Assembly (NCBI RefSeq): GCF_943733665.1
Contig: NZ_OX030782.1
Coordinates: 3,210,501-3,274,500 of the forward strand
Length of the DNA stretch: 64,000 nt
From: Aquimarina sp. Aq107
Lineage (GTDB): Bacteria; Bacteroidota; Bacteroidia; Flavobacteriales; Flavobacteriaceae
Direction of reading: 5' to 3'
Shown piece by piece: positions 7,793 through 16,972 of the stretch (positions are counted from its first letter, which is position 1; the number at the start of each line of letters is the position of its first letter). The notes beneath the pieces were generated by a model. The model did not search any database. It was not told where the DNA came from and saw nothing but the letters and a program-made list of their open reading frames with translations. The translations under genes were made by a program, and so were the position numbers.

Positions 7793-8544
7793 TAACCCGA
7801 TTGATTTTAGTATTAGGTTTCGTTAGTGTTTTTGTATTCTATAGTTGTGAAGATACACAATCTAAAAAAACTAAACAGCCAGTTGTAGAAAATGAAAAAG
7901 ACAATTCTGGGCAAAGTACTATGACTCAGAAAGATTCGCTAAAAACTACCAAAAAAGAAAAGAACAATATTTCTAAAACTACGGATAAAGAGCCATTTAA
8001 ATTGGCCAATGCTAACATGAAAGAGTTTTTATTACAATATGGTAAAGAAAACCCAGAAACTTTAGTTCGTATTAGCACCAAATTTGGAGATATTGATATT
8101 AAACTTTATAAAGAATCTCCTATACATCGAGCTAACTTTATTTATCTAGTTAAACAAAAATATTTTGATGAGACTTTCTTTTATCGTGTTGCCAAAGGTT
8201 TTGTTATTCAAGGTGGAAATAGTGATCGTACTCAAATGGCTCAAAAGCGTCACGATATTGGAGATTATACATTACCCCAAGAACCAATAAAAGGTCTTAA
8301 ACACAACAGAGGATCAGTGGCCTTATCAAAGCAATGGGTTAATAATCCTTCTAATCGTTCTACTCCATATGAGTTTTTTATTGTGATTGCCAAAGAAGGA
8401 GCTCCTCATCTGAATGGAGAACATACAATCTTTGGGAAGGTTGTAAAAGGTATGAGTGTGGCTGATAAAATCTCTAACGTTCCTGTAGATGGTAGCGAAT
8501 GGCCTAAAGAAAATATATTTATAAAAGCAGAAGTAATTCAATAA
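7777..8544 (+). CDS. lipoprotein cyclophilin-type peptidyl-prolyl isomerase
   Basis: 255 aa. Lipoprotein signal (hydrophobic LILVLGFVSVFVF then YSC, Cys 24), a Lys/Asp/Thr-rich linker to about residue 85, then a cyclophilin domain: FGDIDIKLYKESPIHRANF, FYRVAKGFVIQGGN (the FxxxxxFxxQGG core) and PYEFFIVIAKEGAPHLNGEHTIFG. It should accelerate proline isomerisation of envelope proteins. The ATG at 7777 overlaps the divergent Nudix gene by 16 bp; the in-frame ATG at 7786 cuts this to 7 bp and gives an equally good signal peptide. Confidence 0.9.
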   Translation: MFRMSLTRLILVLGFVSVFVFYSCEDTQSKKTKQPVVENEKDNSGQSTMTQKDSLKTTKKEKNNISKTTDKEPFKLANANMKEFLLQYGKENPETLVRISTKFGDIDIKLYKESPIHRANFIYLVKQKYFDETFFYRVAKGFVIQGGNSDRTQMAQKRHDIGDYTLPQEPIKGLKHNRGSVALSKQWVNNPSNRSTPYEFFIVIAKEGAPHLNGEHTIFGKVVKGMSVADKISNVPVDGSEWPKENIFIKAEVIQ

Positions 8545-8547
8545 ATA

Positions 8548-8579
8548 GCTGTCTAAAAAATTATAATCTTCTAGACAGC
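8548..8579. terminator. hairpin terminator between convergent genes
   Basis: GCTGTCTA and TAGACAGC form an 8-bp stem around an AT-rich loop just after the cyclophilin stop and just after (on the other strand) the RiPP precursor stop. There is no long T-tract, so efficiency is uncertain. Confidence 0.55.
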
Positions 8580-8592
8580 CATCATCAAGAGC

Positions 8593-8754
8593 TTAGCAAG
8601 GATCAGCTATTGTTTCACACTGACAGGTATTACGAGTACCTACGGCATGCTTTACACGCTCTTTATATGGGCCCATAGGATGTGCCAATCCTCCCTTTAG
8701 CTTAGAAATAGTTTCTTTTCGCAATGCTAAGTGTTTAAAACTCTTTGCTTTCAT
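8593..8754 (-). CDS. RiPP precursor, class I lanthipeptide-like, orphan
   Basis: 53-codon ORF. The N-terminal half is a leader with the pattern LALRKETISKLKGG (residues 9-22): an LxLxKETI-type recognition segment, as in leaders of Bacteroidota class I lanthipeptides, ending in a double glycine. The C-terminal half (residues 23-53) is a core with three Thr (40, 43, 48) and three Cys (44, 46, 53), ending NTCQCETIADPC, enough for up to three methyllanthionine rings. No Ser is present in the core. No lanB, lanC, LanT or protease gene is seen anywhere in the window, so modification would have to be in trans. It lies 82 bp after the RDD gene on the same strand and could share its transcript. Family assignment is by leader pattern only. 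Confidence 0.75.
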   Translation of the reverse strand: MKAKSFKHLALRKETISKLKGGLAHPMGPYKERVKHAVGTRNTCQCETIADPC

Positions 8755-8836
8755 GATATTTGATTTTATGATTTATATCAATATATCAATCATCATAAAA
8801 AATTGTTACCCTAAAAAATAGATTGATACTCCAATT

Positions 8837-9550
8837 CTATTTCTGTGTATAATAATTATAATCTTCTAATACTTTAGATAGAAACTGTATTGGTTTTTCT
8901 TGTGGAGTGATCTGCATAATACTACTTACTTTGTTAGATAGTTGCAAAATAACATTATGATTTCCATTTCTTTTTGCATCCTGGTAGATACCTTTAATTT
9001 TACGCATCTCACTATCGTCAAACACCGTCACTTGAGGATAAACGGGTTTATAATCATCTGGAATATCGACTAAAATAGTTTGATTGAATCTTACTTTTTG
9101 TTTTTCACTAATCACTGTTGTTCCTGCTGCCATATCTCCTAGTCTTTGGCCAGTTCCCTTAAATAATATTGCAACTACCGCAATTCCTCCTGACGCTAGT
9201 GTGATATCAATCAACCTAAGTAACCATCTTATTAAATACCCTGAAAAGGCAGGTCTAGATCCATCTAATCGAACAACACGTATCTTCATAGTTGCTTTTC
9301 CGGGAGTTCTACCATCCCAAAAAGTTTCCCATAATAAAAAGTAAAGAAAAGGAGGTAAACCTACTACCATCCAGAATGCCCACTCATCCGCCATTCCTAA
9401 ATCCAAAGCAGCTACAATTAAGATTACAACAATAAAATAGGCGATGATTATCAACAAGTCTACTAAATATGCCAAGATTCGTTCCCCTATTCCAGCAGTA
9501 TTTTGCTGTATACTCACATTTTGAGCTGTTTCTATTTGAAAATTATCCAT
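8837..9550 (-). CDS. RDD-family membrane protein
   Basis: 237 aa. N-terminal RDD domain: GIGERILAYLVDLLIIIAYF, then LLWETFWDGRTPGKATMKIR and SGYLIRWLLRLID, with Arg-Asp-Asp-type polar residues in three membrane helices up to about residue 145. The C-terminal third is soluble and charged. Role unknown (RDD proteins are implicated in ion or solute transport). It is divergent to, and 36 bp from, the SpoIIM-like gene; RDD, SpoIIM, MoxR and DUF58 genes are commonly clustered in Bacteroidota. Confidence 0.88.
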   Translation of the reverse strand: MDNFQIETAQNVSIQQNTAGIGERILAYLVDLLIIIAYFIVVILIVAALDLGMADEWAFWMVVGLPPFLYFLLWETFWDGRTPGKATMKIRVVRLDGSRPAFSGYLIRWLLRLIDITLASGGIAVVAILFKGTGQRLGDMAAGTTVISEKQKVRFNQTILVDIPDDYKPVYPQVTVFDDSEMRKIKGIYQDAKRNGNHNVILQLSNKVSSIMQITPQEKPIQFLSKVLEDYNYYTQK

Positions 9551-9586
9551 TAATTATGTTTCTTTGAAGCTCCTAATTTTTGATCC

Positions 9587-10555
9587 ATGCGTGAGGCGGC
9601 TTTTGTGAAGCAAAATAAAGATAAATGGTTAAAATTTGAAAGTGTTCTGCTTAATAATGCGCAAATTACTCCAGATGAACTCTCTAGTTTATATATTGAG
9701 ATCACCGATCACTTGAGTTACGCAAGAACCTTTTACCCTAGTAGTCAAACATTTAACTATCTAAATGGGTTAGCTTCTAACGCTCATCAAAAAATATATA
9801 AAACTAAAAAAGAAAAAAAGAATCGATTTTATTCTTTTTGGGTTAAAGAATTCCCTCTGGAATTTTATAAGTACCAACGGCAACTCCTCATTGCCTTTTT
9901 AATTTCGGTACTTTTTACTGCTATTGGAGCTTATTCTTCGGCAACTGAGGGAGCATTTGTAAGGTCAATCTTAGGTGATGGTTATGTAAATATGACCCTA
10001 GAAAATATTGAAAATGGCGATCCAATGGCTGTCTATAAGAAAATGGAAGAGACCGATATGTTCCTAGGTATCACCATAAATAATATAAGAGTAGCTCTAA
10101 ACTGTTTTATACTTGGTATTCTTTTGGGAATTGGAACGATCTACATGTTAATGCAAAACTTTATTATGTTAGGCTCGTTTCAATACTTTTTCTACGAAAA
10201 AGGACTTCTTTGGGAGAGTGCTCGAACTATTTGGATACACGGGACTATTGAGATTTCTGTTATTATTATAGCAGGATGTGCAGGATTAGTGGTTGGTAAT
10301 TCGATTTTATTTCCAAAAACCTATACCAGGTTAACCTCTTTTGTAAGAGGTATTAAAGCAGGATTAAAAATTGTAATTAGCACGGTCCCCTTTTTTATTA
10401 TTGCAGGTTTTTTAGAAGGTTTTGTAACTCGACATACCGAAATGCCAGATTGGTTGGCGATTTTTATTATTGCTTCATCTTTATCATTAATTTTATTCTA
10501 TTACGTAATATACCCAAGACAATTATATAAAAAATCAATTTCTACAGATGAATAA
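9587..10555 (+). CDS. SpoIIM (stage II sporulation protein M)-like membrane protein
   Basis: 322 aa. A soluble N-terminus (about 90 residues) precedes five or six membrane helices; the segment TINNIRVALNCFILGILLGIG and the EISVIIIAGCAGLVVG stretch are characteristic of the SpoIIM family. In non-sporulating bacteria it accompanies MoxR/DUF58 systems and probably forms part of a membrane complex. The start ATG is 36 bp from the divergent RDD start and the 3' end overlaps the next gene by 8 bp, marking a tightly packed operon. Confidence 0.87.
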   Translation: MREAAFVKQNKDKWLKFESVLLNNAQITPDELSSLYIEITDHLSYARTFYPSSQTFNYLNGLASNAHQKIYKTKKEKKNRFYSFWVKEFPLEFYKYQRQLLIAFLISVLFTAIGAYSSATEGAFVRSILGDGYVNMTLENIENGDPMAVYKKMEETDMFLGITINNIRVALNCFILGILLGIGTIYMLMQNFIMLGSFQYFFYEKGLLWESARTIWIHGTIEISVIIIAGCAGLVVGNSILFPKTYTRLTSFVRGIKAGLKIVISTVPFFIIAGFLEGFVTRHTEMPDWLAIFIIASSLSLILFYYVIYPRQLYKKSISTDE

Positions 10556-11435
10556 TAATTACATTGAATTTAAAAAGAAAAGAGAATTAGGCGATATTCT
10601 TACAGATGTTTTTGTGTTTTTAAGAACTAATTTTAAACCTTTATTTACGGTTTTATTTAAGACAACTGGAATCGTTTTGATTATCCTACTTTTATCTATT
10701 GCATATTATACTCATGCTACTTCTAATTTCATGGATCCTTTTGCTCTTGGTGGAGGCGCTGGTAATTTAAATATGTTTAATTCTGGCTCTTTTTTAATAT
10801 CAGCATTTGTGATGATAATAAGTATTTTAATTTTTTATGGATTAGTTTTTGGCACCGTTCTACATTACATAAAAGAATACTCAGATAATCAGGGTGTAGT
10901 ATTACAACAATCAGTTATCAATGGAGTAAAAAAAGATTTAGGAAGTATCATAGGACTTTCAATTCTTTCTAGTATTATGCTAGTAGTAGGATTTATGCTA
11001 TGTGTTATTCCAGGAATATACTTGTATGTACCTTTAAGTCTTATTTTTCCTATTTTGGTTTTTAGAAAATCACCAGTTTTTGATGCGATTAGCGAAAGTT
11101 TCGAATTGGTAAAAAATGAATGGTGGATAACATTTGCAACACTTCTTGTTATTGGATTATTATCTTATGTGATAAGTATGGTATTTTCAATTCCAGCAAT
11201 TATTTATACATTTTTTAAAACATTTACTGCTGCATCAGAAGGTAGTTTTTCTGATCCCTCTAGTATGTTTGACTGGGTTTTTATCCTACTAAATACTATA
11301 GCTTCTGTTCTTCAGTATATTATTATCTATCTCTTTACAGCAATTTCTACTGCTTTCATTTATTTCAACCTAAATGAAAGAAAACATCATACAGGAACAT
11401 TAGAACAAATTGATTCTTTAGGTAAAACCGAATAA
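10548..11435 (+). CDS. polytopic membrane protein of the MoxR/DUF58 cluster
   Basis: 295 aa with about six hydrophobic segments and a cytoplasmic N-terminus (YIEFKKKRELGDILTDVFVF). The segment MLCVIPGIYLYVPLSLIFPI followed by SPVFDAISESFELVK resembles the membrane domain found in DUF975 and glycerophosphodiesterase-associated proteins. Specific function unknown. Overlaps the SpoIIM-like gene by 8 bp and is followed after 1 bp by the DUF4129 gene. Confidence 0.75.
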   Translation: MNNNYIEFKKKRELGDILTDVFVFLRTNFKPLFTVLFKTTGIVLIILLLSIAYYTHATSNFMDPFALGGGAGNLNMFNSGSFLISAFVMIISILIFYGLVFGTVLHYIKEYSDNQGVVLQQSVINGVKKDLGSIIGLSILSSIMLVVGFMLCVIPGIYLYVPLSLIFPILVFRKSPVFDAISESFELVKNEWWITFATLLVIGLLSYVISMVFSIPAIIYTFFKTFTAASEGSFSDPSSMFDWVFILLNTIASVLQYIIIYLFTAISTAFIYFNLNERKHHTGTLEQIDSLGKTE

Positions 11436-11436
11436 T

Positions 11437-12189
11437 TTGAAACAACTAAGCTACTTTCTTTTTTTAATTATACCATTTTCAATTTCTGCTAAGATACAGG
11501 ACAGTATATCTGTAAAACAATCTGAAGAAATCGTTTATGATTTAGATTCTAATAAAGAAATTAGAGAATTTAGTTCTGATAAAATTAATGAGTTTCGCAA
11601 TGAGGAAGATTTTAATTATACCGAATATGAGGAACCAGATAATATTTGGACACAATTTAAACGATGGATTGGACAATTATGGAGTCGATTTCTTCAATGG
11701 ATATTTGGCGTAGGAGAAGTAACAGGTTTCTGGGCAATCCTATTTAAACTCTTACCCTATTTAGTTATCATTGGTGTATTATTTTTGTTAGGTTGGTTAT
11801 TTATGAGAGTAAATCCAAGAGATATGCTTTTTGAAAAACAAGAAGCCCCCCAAATCATACTTACAGAAGATGAGGATATTATCCAAAACCAAAATATAGA
11901 ACAATTAATACAGCAAGCACTAAAAGCTAATAACTACAGATTAGCTATCCGCTATTATTACCTATCTGTACTTAAACAATTATCAGAAAACGAATTCATA
12001 AACTGGGAATCTCAAAAAACAAATACGGATTATTTAAAAGAATTAACTGATAATTCACTAAAAAATAAGTTTCAAAATATCACGAGGTTATATGACTTTA
12101 TCTGGTATGGGAGTTTTGAAATTAATCAAACATCGTTTGAACAAGCTGAACAAAAATTTAAATCGATTACTAATAGTATAAGATCCTAA
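11437..12189 (+). CDS. DUF4129-domain protein
   Basis: 250 aa from a TTG codon, which is chosen because a signal peptide (MKQLSYFLFLIIPFSISA) follows directly and the upstream gene stops 1 bp earlier. A periplasmic region, a membrane helix (about residues 105-128, LLPYLVIIGVLFLLGWLFM) and a cytoplasmic DUF4129 domain (NYRLAIRYYYLSVLKQLSE, YDFIWYGSFEINQTSFEQAE) follow in order. DUF4129 proteins occur with MoxR/DUF58 or transglutaminase genes; function unknown. Confidence 0.85.
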   Translation: MKQLSYFLFLIIPFSISAKIQDSISVKQSEEIVYDLDSNKEIREFSSDKINEFRNEEDFNYTEYEEPDNIWTQFKRWIGQLWSRFLQWIFGVGEVTGFWAILFKLLPYLVIIGVLFLLGWLFMRVNPRDMLFEKQEAPQIILTEDEDIIQNQNIEQLIQQALKANNYRLAIRYYYLSVLKQLSENEFINWESQKTNTDYLKELTDNSLKNKFQNITRLYDFIWYGSFEINQTSFEQAEQKFKSITNSIRS

Positions 12190-12190
12190 T

Positions 12191-13405
12191 TTGTTAACTA
12201 AAAAGACTAAAATATTCATTATTGTAATTATTACCTTAATAGGTCTACTTACCTTTTTAGAAGCAAGTGAACCAGAGCCTATAAATTGGTTCCCTAGCTA
12301 TGCTAAAACAGATAAAATTCCTTTAGGCACTTTCGTTTCTTACAATATGATCAAAGAAACTTTTAATAAGAGTACATTAAAAGATATTAATAAACCACCA
12401 TATGAATTCTTATTAGATAATGATACGATTAGTGGAACATACTTTTTTGTCAACGGTTCTGTAGATTTTGATAGCGCCGAACTGGATCGTATATTAAACT
12501 GGGTAGAAAAAGGAAATACGCTATTTGTATCTTCAAAATCTATTAGTAGTAAATTATTAGATACCTTATCTATTGAATTAGATAATCTAGTATCCTTAGA
12601 TGATATATCTACACAACCGATGGTCGAATTAGTAAACAAAAAACTAAAAGTAGAAAAACCATATCATTATGATCGTGATACCTACAATCCATATTTTAGT
12701 GAAATAGATACTACAAATGCCACAGTTCTTGGACTTACCCAATTATACAATGACACATTGCAAATTAAGGATCCTAAGCTAAACTACATCAAACAACCTT
12801 TTGGCCAAGGTGAAATACTACTCCACTCTTTTCCAGAAGCTTTTGGTAACTACTTTATGTTATCCGATAATAATTATCAATACACCCAAAATCTATTGAG
12901 TTATATTGACTTTACAAAAGATATTCTTTGGGACAATCACTACAAATCTGGAAAAACATTTTACAGCTCTCCTTTATTTTTCTTATTACAAAACAGGTAT
13001 CTAAAATGGGCATATTACATAATGCTCTTAGGGGTTTTACTCTTTGTAATTTTCGAAGGAAAAAGAAAACAAAGGAGTATCCCAATAATAGAACCTCTTA
13101 AAAATCAAACTTTGGCTTTTACTAGAACAATCAGTGCCATGTATTTTGAAAAAGAAAAGCATAAAGAAATAGTCGAAAAACAAAACCTTCTTTTTTTAGA
13201 TTACGTTCATCACGACCTTAGAATACCCACAAATACTCTAGATGAAAAAACCTTACTAGATATTTCTGCAAGAAGTAACAATGATTTTGAAGATACCAAA
13301 GCATTGTTTACATATTTTGAGGAACTTAGTAGAAAAAGAATAATAACTAAAGAAGAATTAATTCGACTATATAATATGATTAGCGAATTTAAAAACAAAT
13401 CATAA
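12191..13405 (+). CDS. DUF4350-domain membrane protein
   Basis: 404 aa from a TTG codon 1 bp after the DUF4129 stop. One N-terminal helix (KIFIIVIITLIGLLTFLEA), an extracytoplasmic DUF4350/GATase-like domain (GTYFFVNGSVDF, ILNWVEKGNTLFVSSKS), a second helix near residue 280 (YYIMLLGVLLFVIFEG) and a cytoplasmic tail of about 110 residues. Proteins of this type sit between DUF4129 and MoxR in Bacteroidota clusters. No enzymatic role is established. Confidence 0.83.
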   Translation: MLTKKTKIFIIVIITLIGLLTFLEASEPEPINWFPSYAKTDKIPLGTFVSYNMIKETFNKSTLKDINKPPYEFLLDNDTISGTYFFVNGSVDFDSAELDRILNWVEKGNTLFVSSKSISSKLLDTLSIELDNLVSLDDISTQPMVELVNKKLKVEKPYHYDRDTYNPYFSEIDTTNATVLGLTQLYNDTLQIKDPKLNYIKQPFGQGEILLHSFPEAFGNYFMLSDNNYQYTQNLLSYIDFTKDILWDNHYKSGKTFYSSPLFFLLQNRYLKWAYYIMLLGVLLFVIFEGKRKQRSIPIIEPLKNQTLAFTRTISAMYFEKEKHKEIVEKQNLLFLDYVHHDLRIPTNTLDEKTLLDISARSNNDFEDTKALFTYFEELSRKRIITKEELIRLYNMISEFKNKS

Positions 13406-13453
13406 CGGAAACGATATAAAACATACTCTTAAAAAGAGAAAAAACTAAATCAT

Positions 13454-14530
13454 ATGGAAAACGAAGAGTTACAAAATGATGCTCAAAAAGCTCCCGATAA
13501 CACTACTCCTTCTGAGGCTACTCAAGAAAGTACTATTCCTACAGAAAAAACTTCAGAAAATATAAGTTTTGAGAATCGTATTGATCTTAGCGAATTACAA
13601 CAAGCAGTAGAAAGACTAAAATCAGAACTAGCTAAAGTTATTATCGGACAGCAGGATTTTATTGAATTACTAATTGTATCTCTATTATCCAATGGGCACG
13701 TTCTTATAGAAGGGGTACCTGGAATTGCAAAAACAGTAACAGCTAAGTTGTTTGCAAAAACCTTAGAAACTAACTTTAATAGAATTCAATTTACTCCAGA
13801 TTTAATGCCAAGTGATGTATTAGGGACTTCTGTTTTAAACATGAAAACTAGTGATTTCGAATTCAAAAAAGGACCAATATTTTCTAACATGGTTTTAATT
13901 GATGAGATCAACCGTGCTCCAGCAAAAACTCAGGCAGCTCTATTTGAAGTAATGGAAGAACGACAAGTTACTATAGATGGTATCAGATATGTAATGGAAC
14001 CTCCCTTTATGGTACTAGCAACACAGAATCCAATCGAGCAAGAAGGAACGTATGCTTTACCAGAAGCGCAACTAGATCGTTTTTTGTTTAAAATCAAAGT
14101 GGATTATCCATCGTTAGAGGAAGAAGTAAATATTCTAAAAACGCATCATGAAAGAAAAACATTAAAGCCATTAGAACTAGTAAACTCCGTAATGACGCCT
14201 GAAAAACTTGTAGAATACAAGAAAAAAACTCAAGAAGTTATTATCGAAGAAAAAATTATAGGATATATCGCAGAAATTGTTACCAAGACTAGAACACATC
14301 CTCATCTATACCTTGGAGGTTCGCCACGTGCTTCTATAGCGGTAATGAATGCTTCAAAAGCTTTTGCAGCTATTAATGGTAGAGATTTTGTAACTCCAGA
14401 GGATATTAAAAAATCATTATATCCAGTTTTACGACACCGTATTATTTTATCTCCAGAACGTGAAATGGAGGGAATGACTACAGAAGATGTTATTGAAATG
14501 ATTATCCAATCTGTAGAAATACCTCGTTAA
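13454..14530 (+). CDS. MoxR-family AAA+ ATPase
   Basis: 358 aa. A disordered Ser/Thr/Glu-rich extension of about 40 residues precedes the AAA+ core: Walker A GVPGIAKT (87-94), Walker B VLIDEIN (147-153), sensor 1 LATQNPIEQEG, and the arginine-finger region LPEAQLDRFLFK. MoxR ATPases act as chaperones that assemble or activate partner proteins, usually with von Willebrand or DUF58 proteins; the DUF58 gene follows after 2 bp. Confidence 0.95.
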   Translation: MENEELQNDAQKAPDNTTPSEATQESTIPTEKTSENISFENRIDLSELQQAVERLKSELAKVIIGQQDFIELLIVSLLSNGHVLIEGVPGIAKTVTAKLFAKTLETNFNRIQFTPDLMPSDVLGTSVLNMKTSDFEFKKGPIFSNMVLIDEINRAPAKTQAALFEVMEERQVTIDGIRYVMEPPFMVLATQNPIEQEGTYALPEAQLDRFLFKIKVDYPSLEEEVNILKTHHERKTLKPLELVNSVMTPEKLVEYKKKTQEVIIEEKIIGYIAEIVTKTRTHPHLYLGGSPRASIAVMNASKAFAAINGRDFVTPEDIKKSLYPVLRHRIILSPEREMEGMTTEDVIEMIIQSVEIPR

Positions 14531-14532
14531 CT

Positions 14533-15867
14533 GTGATCAAATTTTATAAATCTCTATACCTAAGCCCACGCGTATTTTATATACTCGCTATCTTATCTGT
14601 GCTATTTTTAGTATCCTATTGGTTCCAAGCACTATATCCGATAGCCTGGTTATTATTATGGGGATTAGTAGTTACCTTTTTATTTGATATTGTTATTTTA
14701 TTTAATACAAAAAAAGGTATTGAAGCTATTAGATTGTTACCAGAAAAATTTTCTAATAGTGATCTTAATGTAATTCCTATAAGAATTAAAAGCAACTATA
14801 CATTTACAACCTTCGCAGAAATAATAGATGAAATCCCAGTCCAGTTTCAAAAACGTGATTTTCTAAAAACTGGAATAATACATCCAAAATCAACTTTTGA
14901 TTTTGAATATTCATTAAGACCTGTAAAAAGAGGAGAATATATTTTTGGTCACCTACACGTGTATACTATGACCAAAATCAATTTGGTCAAGAAAAGATAT
15001 AGTTTTGATAAATCAGCTATGGTAAAGGTATATCCATCCTTTATCCAAATGAAGAAATATGACTTTTTAGCTATTGATAATAAATTAACTCAATTTGGGC
15101 TTAAAAAAATAAGACGTATTGGCCATACAATGGAGTTTGAACAGATTAAAGAATACGTGATTGGTGATGATGTACGAACAATCAACTGGAAGGCAACTGC
15201 CAAACATGGAAATCTAATGATCAATCAATTTCAGGATGAAAAATCACAACCAATATATTCTATAATTGATGAAAGTCGTGTAATGAAAATGCCATTTAAG
15301 GAGTTAAGTTTATTAGATTATGCTGTAAATAGCACATTAGCTTTTTCTAATATCGCTCTCAAAAAGAATGATAAAGTAGGAATGCTTACTTTCTCTAATT
15401 CTGTCAATAATTTTTTACCTGCCAGCAGAAAGAAAACCTACATAAATAATGTATCAGAAACATTATACAACGTTAAAACCCAGTTTTTAGATTCGGATTT
15501 TGGATTGTTATACACCCATGTAAAAAGACAAATTAATCATCGTAGCTTACTTTTATTATACACTAACTTTGAGCATATCTCTGCGTTAAAAAGACAACTT
15601 CCTTATTTACAAGCATTAGCTAAGAAACATTTATTAGTAGTTATATTCTTTGAGAACACAGAATTACATCAATTGACACATCAGAATGCAGAAGATCTCC
15701 AAGCTATCTATGATCAAACTATTGCACAACAATTTGCCTACGATAAAAAAATCATGGTAAAAGAGCTACAAAGACATGGTATACAAACGGTTCTAACATC
15801 CCCAGAAGACTTAACGGTAAACACCATCAATAAATATTTAGAAATAAAAGCTAGAGGGCTTTTATAA
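14533..15867 (+). CDS. DUF58-domain protein
   Basis: 444 aa from a GTG codon 2 bp after moxR. Two N-terminal membrane helices, then a beta-rich region and the DUF58 signature (GHTMEFEQIKEYVIGDDVRTINWKATAKHG read in parts: R-x-Y-x-x-G-D-x-x-R-x-I-x-W) at about residues 195-225, followed by a vWA-like domain (PIYSIIDESRVM, VGMLTFSNSV). DUF58 proteins are the usual MoxR clients. This is the last gene of the cluster. Confidence 0.93.
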   Translation: MIKFYKSLYLSPRVFYILAILSVLFLVSYWFQALYPIAWLLLWGLVVTFLFDIVILFNTKKGIEAIRLLPEKFSNSDLNVIPIRIKSNYTFTTFAEIIDEIPVQFQKRDFLKTGIIHPKSTFDFEYSLRPVKRGEYIFGHLHVYTMTKINLVKKRYSFDKSAMVKVYPSFIQMKKYDFLAIDNKLTQFGLKKIRRIGHTMEFEQIKEYVIGDDVRTINWKATAKHGNLMINQFQDEKSQPIYSIIDESRVMKMPFKELSLLDYAVNSTLAFSNIALKKNDKVGMLTFSNSVNNFLPASRKKTYINNVSETLYNVKTQFLDSDFGLLYTHVKRQINHRSLLLLYTNFEHISALKRQLPYLQALAKKHLLVVIFFENTELHQLTHQNAEDLQAIYDQTIAQQFAYDKKIMVKELQRHGIQTVLTSPEDLTVNTINKYLEIKARGLL

Positions 15868-16002
15868 TTTCCCGATCAAACACTATCTACATTTCATCCA
15901 TTAAATTCTACAATTGGGTGATATACTTTATAAGAGTATCCAAGTTTTATAGACTTTTGAATCATCAAAACGAAATAATAAAAATCAAAAAACTAAACTC
16001 TT

Positions 16003-16422
16003 ATGAAAACTCTAGTATTATTTTTAGCAATGACAGCCATAAACTTTGTAACTCATGCACAAGATACCAAAGGTATTACTATCACAGTAACGGTACCTAA
16101 TGTATCTAGTTCTGATGGTGCTGTTCTTTTTGGATTATATGATGAAGCTACCTTTATGAAAGCTGCTCCTATTAAATCAACAAAAGGAGAAATAAAAAAT
16201 GGTATCGCTAAAATAACTTTTACAAATGTTCCTGCAGGCGAATATGGAATCTCTTGTGTACACGACGCTAATAACAATCAAAGAATGGATTTTGAAGAAA
16301 ACGGAATGCCTAAAGAAAGTTATGGAGTATCTAATAATAATATGAGCTACGGACCACCAATGTGGAGTGATGCAAAATTTGAAGTAGGTAATGAAGATCT
16401 AGAATTAGAAATTAGATTCTAA
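16003..16422 (+). CDS. DUF2141-domain secreted protein
   Basis: 139 aa. Signal peptide (MKTLVLFLAMTAINFVTHA) then one DUF2141 domain: ITVTVPNVSSSDGAVLFGLYDE, FTNVPAGEYGISCVHDANNN, MDFEENGMPKESYGVSNN. The conserved HD-N-N-x-x-M/L-D and P-x-E motifs are all present. Function unknown; such proteins are common in marine Bacteroidota. Monocistronic and followed by a strong terminator. Confidence 0.9.
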   Translation: MKTLVLFLAMTAINFVTHAQDTKGITITVTVPNVSSSDGAVLFGLYDEATFMKAAPIKSTKGEIKNGIAKITFTNVPAGEYGISCVHDANNNQRMDFEENGMPKESYGVSNNNMSYGPPMWSDAKFEVGNEDLELEIRF

Positions 16423-16455
16423 TAATCAAAATAACATATTCATCAATCAAAAAAT

Positions 16456-16489
16456 AAGGGTTTTGCTAATATCATAAAACAAAACCCTT
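16456..16489. terminator. bidirectional terminator
   Basis: AAGGGTTTTG and CAAAACCCTT form a 10-bp perfect stem with a 14-nt loop between convergent genes (DUF2141 protein and small lipoprotein). Confidence 0.8.
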
Positions 16490-16509
16490 TCTATAGTAAC
16501 TACTAAATA

Positions 16510-16809
16510 CTAATTTTCACAATCCGTTTCGCTAGCATCGCGCAATGCTTCTTCTAAATCAGCATCTTCAATAAGTGGACAATCATCTAATGCACTTAAA
16601 TATGCTATCGATGCAGCTTTTAAAGATTCACAATTTTCTACACTAGGATCATTTCCATATCGATCTAATGCTGCACTATAATTTTCAATTGCATTAATAG
16701 CTATACAACCTCCCGTAAGATCTTCCAAAATTTCCTCTTCTGAACAAGAAGTTAATAACGCACCAATACTTAATCCCAATATCACTAAAGATTTACTTAC
16801 TATTTTCAT
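16510..16809 (-). CDS. small acidic lipoprotein of unknown function
   Basis: 99 aa. Lipoprotein signal with lipobox LLTSC (Cys 22), acidic mature part with four further Cys that could pair (GGCIAIN, ENCESL, DDCPLI, ETDCEN). Predicted helical. I do not recognise the family. Good codon usage and a clean signal support that it is real; it is convergent to the DUF2141 gene. Confidence 0.72.
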   Translation of the reverse strand: MKIVSKSLVILGLSIGALLTSCSEEEILEDLTGGCIAINAIENYSAALDRYGNDPSVENCESLKAASIAYLSALDDCPLIEDADLEEALRDASETDCEN

Positions 16810-16946
16810 TTGTTAAATTTTTAATTATTATAAGTTTTATTGTTTAGTGTGATTAAATGGAGAGAGGTCAACATTATCTTAAAAAAATCTCAATAGAAAA
16901 AACAAATTTTTAGTATATCATTAATAAGTTTTATCAATAGCTTTCC

Positions 16947-16954
16947 TATTTTTG
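16947..16954 (+). promoter_or_regulatory. -7 promoter element of oxyR
   Basis: TATTTTTG fits TAnnTTTG exactly and lies 18 bp before the oxyR ATG at 16973, implying a very short 5' leader. The -33 element is not obvious. Confidence 0.5.
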
Positions 16955-16972
16955 TCATCCAAAATTAACAAC

